A DNA stretch of 64,000 nucleotides, from positions 930,001-994,000 of the forward strand of contig CBDCXQ010000001.1 of assembly GCA_965223835.1 (NCBI GenBank), in the 5' to 3' direction. This stretch comes from CAVYXZ01 sp965223835 (lineage in GTDB: Bacteria; Chloroflexota; Anaerolineae; Aggregatilineales; Phototrophicaceae). This document shows, one piece after another, positions 1 through 8,900 of this stretch. Position 1 is the stretch's first letter, and every line of letters starts with the position of its first letter. Both the position numbers and the translations under genes were made by a program. The notes under the pieces are model-generated. The model ran no database searches. It was not told the DNA's origin and was given only the letters and a program-made list of their open reading frames with translations.

Positions 1-228
1 AGTCGATTCAAGTTGAACATTTTTCAATCTCCTTTTATCTTTTGTTCACCCAAGTCAAACGTGTATGGTTAGTCAAGCGAAGCATGCCTTTCACAGGCCA
101 TAATTGAAACGGAATGCCCGAATTACTGATTGACAGTATTACGCCTTGACGCGTGTCAAAAAGACGAACCGATAGCTCTCTGAACTTGTTGAAAATTGGC
201 ATCATAGAGCCACAGCGACCAAGCATAG
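1..228. other. Window edge, no supported gene
   Basis: AT-leaning sequence downstream of the minus-strand subtilase gene. A 63-codon minus-strand reading frame exists at 35-226 but has no recognisable domain and no clear ribosome binding site, so I do not call it. Confidence 0.5.
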
Positions 229-3200
229 TCAGATTTTCAAATCAAACTGTGCTTGGCGACGATATCCGAAGCCCCGTCGCGATTTTCCTATAGCTGCTAT
301 CTTCGCAGCAATGAGACCTGGGACACTGATCTCCACCCTATCCGTATAGTCAGTGGTTTTGGTTAGGCGCAAGCGCTGCAATCGGGTGCGAAAGATGGAC
401 CCGCGCCTTCTCTCCCGCATTTGCTTATCCAGCACGGCCAGCTTGAACAGATTCGGGTCTACCTTCGGATTATCCGGCTCGAACGGCAGGTTAATGTCCG
501 CAAGCTGATTGCCGAACTTAGCTAGCAAACTATCGGTGGACTGTTGCGGCAGGTTAAATGAGCCAGTGAAGCGGACTGTGCGAGCAAATTCGCGCTGCCC
601 GGCCAGCATGACCGCAATCTTCAGTTCCTGCAACCCCAAGAGGCGCTCGGGAGTCTCGTAGCGAAGTCCCATTGGTGATCTGCCGTAGGCACCCCAGGTG
701 TACTGATGCGTGTACTTGACGGAATCCTCATCTCGTTTTTCGGCACGCACAATCATCTGCCAGACACCAGGTTCAGGTGCTTCAATGCGAAAGAACTGGT
801 AGCTGCTGCCCGTGCGGTTGAAATGGAGCGAACTTCCCGGGCGGATGGTCCGATGGGATGGCGAGATAAGCATCAGCGAAACAGGCGCTGCGAGGTTATG
901 CCAGGAAACCACCATCGTCACCGAACTGAGGCTATCATCCACCGGGATATGGTGGACCCGTGTGGTGGATAATCTTTCGAGATAACGTGGATTCGGGAAG
1001 ACGGCGTTTAAGCTGACCAATCCCTGTAGATCTGCTCGAAGCGCGCCATCGAATGCAAGGTCGTCAGCGCTGATCGATGGGTTCTCCACCTCGAAGATAT
1101 TCAGTCCGTCTACGCTGTCGCTGTCGGCGGCAATGACCTCCTCGCCGCCAGTCAGCGCTTGCAGGTGAACGTAAATCTCATGGAGTTTGGCGATGTCGGC
1201 TGGTCCGTGAATAGCATGGAATACGCCGCTTGTCGCGGTGGCGATGTCTTGCAACAACACCTGATCGCTCTGGACTCCCAATGAGACCGTATAGATTCTG
1301 GTTTCTGCCGGTATCGTGGGCAGTATTTCTGTTAAGTTTGCGCCGCTATACCAGCCTGGAGGTGAATCCGTAACGCCGCCGCCAACCCAGGGGGGTGTAT
1401 TCTCGTGGCCGTCACTGATTAGCACAATGGCCTGCGGATGGGAGGCATCGCCCCCAGTAGCTAAACCCGCCTGCCCCAGTTCTAAGCCCGCTCCCATGGA
1501 TGTGACACCGCCAGCAGCAATCGTATCGATGTCTGTCTTAATGACTCCCTGGATAGCGAGACCATCAATAGGCACTACAGAGTGGATAGTTGCTGCCGTA
1601 CCGTCAAATGCAACCACGCCTGTCCGGTCGTTGACACGCAGCATATCGACTAACTGCTTGGCCCGCTCTTTGGCCGGTTCCAGATAGCCATAGAAGTCCA
1701 TACTCCCACTTCTGTCAATCACCTGGGAGATGTCCACCGGCTCTGGCGAAAAGCCGATAGCGTTAATGACCGCCAAAGCAAAGTCCTGGCGGATCTGGGG
1801 TAGATGCTCGTCAATACCAAACAACACGGCGATACCATGCACCTCGATGGTGTAGGTCCCGGCAATCGGGGCCTCTATGTGGACTCGTTGGACGTTGTTG
1901 CTGACGGCAGGGAATGCGCTTAGATCGCCATCGGTGATCGTGCCATCAGGAGCAATTACCCGTAAGTAGAGCTGGTTCTGGATTCCGCTGCCTGGCTCAT
2001 CATTCCAGACCAGCGTGACCCGCAAGGGATGGCCGACTTCAGCCAATAGAACAGAGAAGCTACGAACGTCACCGGTAGCTACGGCCAGATCTACGTCGTC
2101 AGAATATGCTTGCTGGCCGGTAGGGGCGGGTGTCAGCGTGTTCTCCAGGTTCAACCAGCCGAAGCCACGCGTGTTGTCAGGCGCGTTGTTATCCCCGGCT
2201 GGGACGGTGGCCCCATTAACCAGGAAGGCTTTCATTACGGCCGCCGAGGGATTAGCGATTCCCCGCCGCTCCCGAAGATATTGGCGCAGCAGTGTTGCCG
2301 CACCTGTGGTGATGGGGGTCGCCATACTTGTGCCCGAGTCGTAGAAGTAATTTTGCTGGTAATTGGGGCCAGAGCCGGGCGGCGCATCAGGCGTATTCTG
2401 GTCCCATGTGCCGAAGAAAGGTGCTCCAGGCAGCCCACGCCCCACTGCTTCAGCATGGGTTGCATTGCCATCAGCATCGTCGGCATAGAATCCAGTGAGT
2501 GGGGGAGTATGAGGTAAACCGTCCGGCCCCACATCAGCCGTGCTAACCGAGGAACGACAGGAGAGAATAAAGGTGCCAGGCGCCACGATGTCGGGCGCGA
2601 TGCGGTTGTCATCCGTTGGTCCACGACCGCTGAACCCGGCGATGTCTTCCACGTCATCGGCCCCCTGATCGAAATTATTAATGTTCAAGGGGGAAGCTTG
2701 TTCTGGTGTGGCTGGATTAAAGTCGTCATCCTGCATATTAGGATTGATGCTAATCGTGGCGGGTAGGGGGCGCACACTTTCGGACGCGCCTACGGTCAGG
2801 CAGTTCTTGGCTGTGCCGGGCGCTGTCACCGAACCTGCGGCGTTGCCTTCGTTGCCAGCTGCAAGGAGGATCAACATATCCGGGTTGTCACGTATGAACT
2901 GGTCAACGTCATCGGAGAAGGCGGTGTATGCACCCGCCGAATTTCTGGACCCCCAGCTATTGTTATGCAGACGTGCGCCATCATTATATGCGTCCTGGAA
3001 GACGTCTCTGATTAGATCACCGGGAACGCTCAGGCTGGTAGAGTTGTTTGGCCCCATTGACAACACAGTGAGTTGTGCAGCCGGAGCCATACCCGCTAGG
3101 TTCCCATTAGAATTCGTGCCATCGCTCAGGATGCTGCCTGACACATGCGTGCCATGATTGTTCAGATCGGCCCCATCCGCCACACCAAACGCTGCCTTAT

Positions 3201-3843
3201 TGACTGTCGCACGTATGTTGACGACCCGACCGGCAAAGTCGGCCAGCAGGTTGGCATCGTTCACGCCGTTATCCAGACCGCTATCGGCTACACCTACAAT
3301 TTCGCCCGACCCATCCAGACCCAGGTTTGCGCTGGCAATGTCGGTCCTAGTCAGGACGCGCGCAACGTTGTTCTGGGTGCGGTTGTCCGGTTCAATCTCG
3401 GCAGACAGCACGCCTGGAAGCGCGGCTATCTCGTTGATTCGGTCCGCGCTCACCGTAACGAGTGCCCGTCGCCGTGAGCTTTCGCGCACCTCCCCGATCT
3501 GTGCCAGAGAATTCAAGGTGGCATCCACGTCTGTGTGGCTGTCTAAAGAGACCAGCACACTGATATTGGGTGCTGCTGCCGATGCAGTAAGAGTGGCTGT
3601 GGATACTTGCCGGGTTTCCTGACGGAGGGTTTCATCAAGCTTGTCTTCAGGGGCAAACTCCGATACATCCACGATATGACTCATGGCCTGCAAATCCGCG
3701 AGGCTGGCATCACTGTATCCCCGTACACGGTATGCATTAACTCCAAGAGATGCGACAAGGCGTAGACCGAACGCTTCAAGACTTGCAATCTCTTTGGACT
3801 GTAGTGGTTGGTCCGTACGCAGAACAACATCAAGCATCTTCAT
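229..3843 (-). CDS. Subtilisin-like serine protease with von Willebrand A domain
   Basis: Predicted S8-family protease of about 1,204 residues. Numbering from the longest frame (ATG at 3861), the catalytic triad is visible: Asp193 in VADSGLDNG, His236 in NNHGTHVSG, Ser512 in GTSMATP, with the oxyanion Asn337 in AAGNEG. Residues 1-170 look like an inhibitor/propeptide region. A beta-sandwich follows the protease, then a VWA domain from about 709 with a MIDAS motif DRSGS (716-720). The start at 3843 (MKMLDVV) is preferred because an AGAGGAG ribosome site lies 6-7 bases before it, inside the longer frame. No N-terminal signal peptide is visible, which is unusual for a subtilase of this size; it may act inside the cell or be exported another way. 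The VWA domain suggests metal-dependent protein binding. It stands alone; the function is inferred from domains only. Confidence 0.85.
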   Translation of the reverse strand: MKMLDVVLRTDQPLQSKEIASLEAFGLRLVASLGVNAYRVRGYSDASLADLQAMSHIVDVSEFAPEDKLDETLRQETRQVSTATLTASAAAPNISVLVSLDSHTDVDATLNSLAQIGEVRESSRRRALVTVSADRINEIAALPGVLSAEIEPDNRTQNNVARVLTRTDIASANLGLDGSGEIVGVADSGLDNGVNDANLLADFAGRVVNIRATVNKAAFGVADGADLNNHGTHVSGSILSDGTNSNGNLAGMAPAAQLTVLSMGPNNSTSLSVPGDLIRDVFQDAYNDGARLHNNSWGSRNSAGAYTAFSDDVDQFIRDNPDMLILLAAGNEGNAAGSVTAPGTAKNCLTVGASESVRPLPATISINPNMQDDDFNPATPEQASPLNINNFDQGADDVEDIAGFSGRGPTDDNRIAPDIVAPGTFILSCRSSVSTADVGPDGLPHTPPLTGFYADDADGNATHAEAVGRGLPGAPFFGTWDQNTPDAPPGSGPNYQQNYFYDSGTSMATPITTGAATLLRQYLRERRGIANPSAAVMKAFLVNGATVPAGDNNAPDNTRGFGWLNLENTLTPAPTGQQAYSDDVDLAVATGDVRSFSVLLAEVGHPLRVTLVWNDEPGSGIQNQLYLRVIAPDGTITDGDLSAFPAVSNNVQRVHIEAPIAGTYTIEVHGIAVLFGIDEHLPQIRQDFALAVINAIGFSPEPVDISQVIDRSGSMDFYGYLEPAKERAKQLVDMLRVNDRTGVVAFDGTAATIHSVVPIDGLAIQGVIKTDIDTIAAGGVTSMGAGLELGQAGLATGGDASHPQAIVLISDGHENTPPWVGGGVTDSPPGWYSGANLTEILPTIPAETRIYTVSLGVQSDQVLLQDIATATSGVFHAIHGPADIAKLHEIYVHLQALTGGEEVIAADSDSVDGLNIFEVENPSISADDLAFDGALRADLQGLVSLNAVFPNPRYLERLSTTRVHHIPVDDSLSSVTMVVSWHNLAAPVSLMLISPSHRTIRPGSSLHFNRTGSSYQFFRIEAPEPGVWQMIVRAEKRDEDSVKYTHQYTWGAYGRSPMGLRYETPERLLGLQELKIAVMLAGQREFARTVRFTGSFNLPQQSTDSLLAKFGNQLADINLPFEPDNPKVDPNLFKLAVLDKQMRERRRGSIFRTRLQRLRLTKTTDYTDRVEISVPGLIAAKIAAIGKSRRGFGYRRQAQFDLKI

Positions 3844-3861
3844 CTTATAGCTCCTCTGCAT

Positions 3862-4439
3862 AAATCACTTTTTATAATAGCCAGTACTCAAGATGACAGA
3901 TAAGTTGCAGCACCACCTCAAGCAGTTTCCCTTTTGTTTGCTGATAGATTCTCGCGAAAGTTGGAATCGAAAATGCGAAAAAGGTCTCTATCAGAATAAA
4001 AGAAGCCCTTGGCAGTTACATTGATAGATAACCTTGGTGTTCTGCCACTGCAAAATTGGGGAGCGAAGAATGGCAAAATTATATCACACAATATCAGCAA
4101 GAGGATTTAGTAACCCTTTACAGTAAGTTGACAGTAGCTTAAGTCGTTTAGCATAGAAGATGATTATTGCGTAACTTATAAAGCAAAAGTTGATCTGTGA
4201 TGTGAATTTCTGTAACTATTTCATACCGTTTGGGCGAATTTTGAAACATCCATACTTGAGCATCACAGCGACATGCAGACCTGAAATTATGGGTTACGGA
4301 TGACGTATTTACGGAGCAGTACAAGTTGGTGACAGAGCACGATTGACCAAGGTGCGAATAGACGGGGTACAGATAGACCGTAAGTGCGACTCGCCGAATC
4401 TCTATATTGCTTGGTGCGTTGCTTTATCTCAAGCGCTGT
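3862..4439. other. Long AT-rich intergenic stretch
   Basis: About 580 bases without a convincing gene. A 60-codon minus frame at 3918-4100 has no recognisable features. The base composition is clearly AT-richer than the neighbouring subtilase, fitting the edge of an inserted region. I see no tRNA and no clear repeat here. Confidence 0.45.
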
Positions 4440-4716
4440 CGACATCTTAGTCGACCAATGTTAGCCACAAGGATAAACAGAGCGGATCGCCCAGTTGGGC
4501 CGATGGTAGGCTGAACGGCACTGGAGATTGGGACCTGCCTGGAAACTGATCTCGCACACCGTCGCGCGGCGATGATACAGCGCGGGCCGCCGCCCTATCA
4601 AACACCGGCAGCGGTACGCCAGTACCACCGTACCGGCGGGACTGCCGAACCACTGCCTGAAAAGCCGACCATCACATAGACCATCTAAAAAGCTGACCGA
4701 TTTGGTCGGCTTTTTT
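4440..4716 (+). ncRNA. Candidate structured RNA / leader island
   Basis: A GC-rich block of about 280 bases set in AT-rich DNA. It contains a short hairpin GCCCA-GT-TGGGC near 4490 and a nested double stem at 4606-4647: outer CGGCAG/CTGCCG (4606-4611 with 4642-4647) enclosing inner CGGTACG/CGTACCG (4612-4618 with 4629-4635). It ends at an intrinsic terminator (4687-4716), 92 bases before the sigma-like gene. This is what one expects of a small non-coding RNA or an attenuated leader. Competing minus-strand frames (4447-4653, 4461-4739) have no domain. No known RNA family was recognised. Confidence 0.35.
4687..4716 (+). terminator. Intrinsic terminator
   Basis: Stem AAAAAGCTGACC / GGTCGGCTTTTT with a GATTT loop and one G-T wobble, followed by a run of six T. 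Because the stem is A-rich on one side and T-rich on the other it could work in both directions. It lies between the structured island and the sigma-like gene. Confidence 0.8.
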
Positions 4717-4808
4717 GTTTGACAGGTTCCCTCCCCCACGCTGTCCCCGGTGGTTGAGCGTTGTGCTCGACGCGCTGGCGATTTCCAGCAGATCAGAGAG
4801 GGTTCCTC

Positions 4809-5699
4809 ATGTCCGATTCCGATATTCGTTCCAAGATTCGCTCGCAGATCAAGCCGTTCCCACGTGAAGTGCTATACGCAACTACCTGGGGTGGCGCTAT
4901 GACTTTCGCGCAAATCCGTGACTCGCTCACACCCAACATCAACCGGCTGATGCGTTACTATCGCTACGTTGAGGTAGATATCCCGGACATGATCGCGCAT
5001 GGTTTCATGCGGTTGTGGGAAAAATTGGTTGAACAGTCTGACTTCCTGACCACCGTTGATCAAGGCGGCGCAATCAAGTGGGTGATGTACCGCTCTGGCA
5101 TCTCGCACTACCGCAAGTTCTACCGCCGCGAAATGTACCTCGAAGACCTCGCCACTTGCAGCGGCGATCCTGACGAATTCATCATCGACGGCTATGAGGG
5201 GCGCTTCTACACAAGTCACTCAGATTACTCGTGCCACGTCGATCTGCGGGTTGATCTTGAAAGCGCCATCCAGCACATGGCGGAAAAATATATGCACAGC
5301 CTGCCGCATCTGGCAGCGCTGTACTACATCACGACCAGTGTCGGACCGGATGACGCAGCAGCGATTGCTGGTCGCAGCGGAACGAAGAAAAGCTGGTGGC
5401 TGACGAGCATCGTCAAACCGATGCGCGAGGAACTGGCTGATCTGCTCGGCATCTTCCGTCGCCAGTCGGTACAGTGGAAGGACAAATTCGTCGCCGGTGA
5501 TGAAATCCCACTGCGGCGATTGGTCGATCAGTACGAGGCGAAAGGCAACAAGCGGATGGCCGTAACGCTCAAAAGCATGGCGGCACACGAAAGTTGTAAG
5601 GCGCTGGTAGAGCGGCTCAGTCTACCGAAGACCACCATCCACATGCTGAGGCGAAACGCGCATATCGCGCTGAACGAAGCTTACGGCTGCACCGCATGA
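4809..5699 (+). CDS. Orphan sigma-70-like protein
   Basis: 296-residue protein. The stretch at about residues 35-95, with an Arg/Tyr-rich helix, DIPDMIAHGFMRLWE and then GGAIKWVMYRSGISHYRKFYRR, resembles sigma-70 region 2 (core binding and -10 recognition helices). The last 60 residues, including LSLPKTTIHMLRRNAHIALNEAYG, look like a helix-turn-helix comparable to region 4. The middle is not recognised. A longer in-frame start exists at 4761, but ATG 4809 has an AGAGAGGG ribosome site just before it. It is followed by its own terminator and then by the NACHT-nuclease gene on the same strand. It could be a specialised sigma factor or a phage/element DNA-binding protein; the similarity is weak and based on pattern only. 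Confidence 0.5.
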   Translation: MSDSDIRSKIRSQIKPFPREVLYATTWGGAMTFAQIRDSLTPNINRLMRYYRYVEVDIPDMIAHGFMRLWEKLVEQSDFLTTVDQGGAIKWVMYRSGISHYRKFYRREMYLEDLATCSGDPDEFIIDGYEGRFYTSHSDYSCHVDLRVDLESAIQHMAEKYMHSLPHLAALYYITTSVGPDDAAAIAGRSGTKKSWWLTSIVKPMREELADLLGIFRRQSVQWKDKFVAGDEIPLRRLVDQYEAKGNKRMAVTLKSMAAHESCKALVERLSLPKTTIHMLRRNAHIALNEAYGCTA

Positions 5700-5718
5700 G
5701 GTCAGCCGTTTTGTTTTG

Positions 5719-5750
5719 TATGGCTGGTAACCATCAGCCATATATTTTTT
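5719..5750 (+). terminator. Intrinsic terminator after sigma-like gene
   Basis: Stem TATGGCTG / CAGCCATA with an 8-base loop, then TATTTTTT. Placed 20 bases after the stop of the sigma-like gene, so that gene is probably a single-gene transcript. Confidence 0.8.
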
Positions 5751-5987
5751 GCTGCGATCTGTCTCAGGTGGCACAGGTGGCACAAGCTGAGACACATACT
5801 TCTACCTGAATCACAAAAATGTACCCCAAGTTCAAATTGATCTTCAAGTAACCCAAAATGATTTGAGACGCTTGTGACATTTGAGACTCAACGAAAATTA
5901 GCCACGGTGATCTACTGTTCAAGAGCCTTTGAATAATTTGTTCTATGATATACTCAGATACAAATATCAAAACAGGTGCGATACTGG

Positions 5988-8900
5988 ATGACAGGACAAT
6001 ATAATTGGAAACGACGCTGGATACTTCCAGGGACGCGGGAAACTCAGGAGATGAGTCTGTCTGCCCTTGCACAGAGATGGTTTCCAGTGGGTCATCAATC
6101 AGATACGAATAGCTTTTCACTGGATGACCTTGCAAGTATACCAGTGATTATTATGCTTGGTGAACCAGGCATTGGAAAGTCAAGTGAAATTGCCGACTAT
6201 TTCGAGCGCGTTAGTCAGGTGAACAGTGAACACATTTGGAAATTGCAAGAGTATCCTCCAAGCGATTTTAAGCAATTCTTTGAACGTTCGGAGTTCCGAG
6301 CTTGGCAAGATGGGCAATCCAACTTGATCGTGTTCATTGACTCGTTCGACGAAAATTTGCAACTTCCGGTGGATCTGGGAAGGAAATTAATTGAAGCCTT
6401 GGAAGCTGCTCCTGGGGCACTTGATAAACTTTATTTGCGAATCGCATGTCGAACAGCGGATTGGTCGGAGGAAACAACCAGAAGGTTGAAGAGCCTTTTT
6501 GGTGACGATCATTTACTTACTATAGAACTTGATGCTCTCGGACAGCAAGAAGTTGTCGAAGCAGCAACATCACACGGAATCGATGCCTATCAATTTCTGG
6601 AGCTGGTTGAGCAAAATGCACTGGCAGCACTTACCCTCAAACCTATCACTCTGATCGATCTACTCAAAGAATATCTGATCAATGACGGCGTGCTGCCTGA
6701 CACCACAAATGCGTTATATGAGAAAATGTGTCGGCGGCTTTGCCAGGAGGATAATCCATATCACGATGAAAATGATCGGCTTGGCAACTTCACGGAAAAC
6801 GAACTATTTACAGAGGCAGCGCGTCTCGCAACGATCATGCTAACCACAAGGCATTTGACTGTCTGGATGCCATCTTCTACGCGAGATATTCCCGACAATG
6901 CAATACCAATTGGGGAGTTGCATCACGGTACTTCAGCAGAAGATAGACTTACCAGAGCAACGCTGCATACTGGCTTCTTCTCTTCACGTGGCCCAAACCA
7001 GCTAGGATGGGCGCACTTAAGTTACGCGGAGTTTTTGGCCGCGTTCCATATGCACGACAATTTATCGTTGCCCCAGATCAAAAGTCTCCTTGTGCATCCA
7101 GATGGCAATAAAATTATCCCGCAGCTTCGTGAGGTTGCCGCGTGGCTTACCACGATGAACCCGACCGTTTTGGAGTTTGTGGCTGATTTCGATCCAGAAG
7201 TGCTGTTTCAAAGTGATCTGATCGTTGAAGATACCGATGCACGAGAAAAACTCACTGCTATTTTCCTTGATCTGTATAATCAAGAAATTCTCTTCGAGAT
7301 TCCGTTCAACAGCCACGCTCGCTATCGAAGGTTTATACATCCCAGGCTTTCTGAGCAACTATCACGCTTTGCCCATGACAGTAACCGAAACAATACATCC
7401 CGTTACGTTGCGATTAGCATAATTCATGCCTGTGAGTTGGGTGATGCAGCCGATGCGCTTATTGATCTGGCTCTGGATCCTGCTGTGGAATATCGGCTGC
7501 GAGACCATGCTGCTTATGTCGTGGCAAGGATTGGCAGTTCAGAGGCAAGGCTGGCACTCAAACTCTTAATCCTGGGCGGCGCAGAGGACATTGATGATGA
7601 ACTCAAGGGCGCAGGGTTGATCGCCACTTGGCCTGAACATTTGATGACTACAGAGCTGTTTGAGGCACTCACACCCCGGAAAAGGGAAAATTTGGCAGGG
7701 ACCTATAGCGCATTTCTGCGCCCTGAGATAATCGATGATATTCCCGATAACGACTTACCTGTTGCGTTACATTGGGCTGCCAACTTCGTTAGACAATTCA
7801 CGGATGCACATCATCATATTGACCTGGAAATCCAGGACATCATTGATGAGATTGTATACAAGAGCTGGCTACATTTTGATGTACCGCGCGTACCAGAGGG
7901 AATTGCTGAACTCGTTTTAGCCAAAGTAGTGCAGTTTCATCCCTTGTTCGGAACCGAACGCAGACAACAGTTGGATGACCGATATCAGCAAGTCATTGAT
8001 GATTTGTTACACAATGAAGCCAAGCGCCGTCAAATGTTGCTTGCCACAATCAACCTGGTAACGAATCCCGAATTCGATTTTCATATCCTTGCTTATTCTA
8101 TACCTTTGCTGCTCGATTCAGATTTGGTCTGGTTTCTCGATCTCTTGGAAAAAGACAGTGATCTAATCCCTAGAGACACGCTCTTGAAGCTGGTCCGATC
8201 TGTATTTCAGCGTTGGGATGCAAGCCATATGGATATGATGGCGCTGGCACTTGAGCGTAGCGAACCGCTGCACGAAATGTTCAGCAAGTGGTTTTTTGTA
8301 CAACTCGATTCCGAGTATGCCAATGAACTGCGGCAGGCTCACAAGCGCGAGCAAGAACGTCAAGCCAAATACCAGGAAATTGAAAACCAGAGACAAGAGC
8401 AATTAATCGACCCACCTCCCCTTATACGTTTGGAAGAAGTGCTGGCCCAATGTGAGCGAGGTGAGATTAACGAATGGTGGCGGACGAATATATGGTTAGC
8501 TGCAAACGAGCATGGGGGCTTCAATGATTGGTATGGCGATATTCGTCAAATGCCCAATTGGGAGCAAATCGATCAAATCACTAAAGAACGAGTAATTTCG
8601 CTGGGTATTGAGTTCATATTCAATACCTCACCAGAATCCGAAAAGTGGCTAGGACAATATTCCATCTGGCGCCCCGCTATCGCGGCTTATCGTATGCTAT
8701 ACCTATTATTTGATGTAGGTGCTGAGATTCCAATGGATGTGTTGAAGAAATGGACTCCTGCCATCATAACCTTTCCTGACCATTTTGTTCGAGCCGAACA
8801 TGAGCAGCATAATCGGTTTCTCGCAATGGTATACAAGAATAACGGACTAGGATTCAGAACTTGGCTTGCGGATTTTCTAACAAATTGGCATAAACCTAAT

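Noticed and set aside
706..3622. Several plus-strand frames of 88-158 codons inside the subtilase region
   Set aside because: They are antisense to a protein with intact catalytic motifs, have no domains and low-complexity composition; they are shadows.
4447..4739. Minus-strand frames over the GC-rich island
   Set aside because: Arg/Pro-rich translation without a domain, and the DNA shows nested RNA-type stems and a terminator instead.
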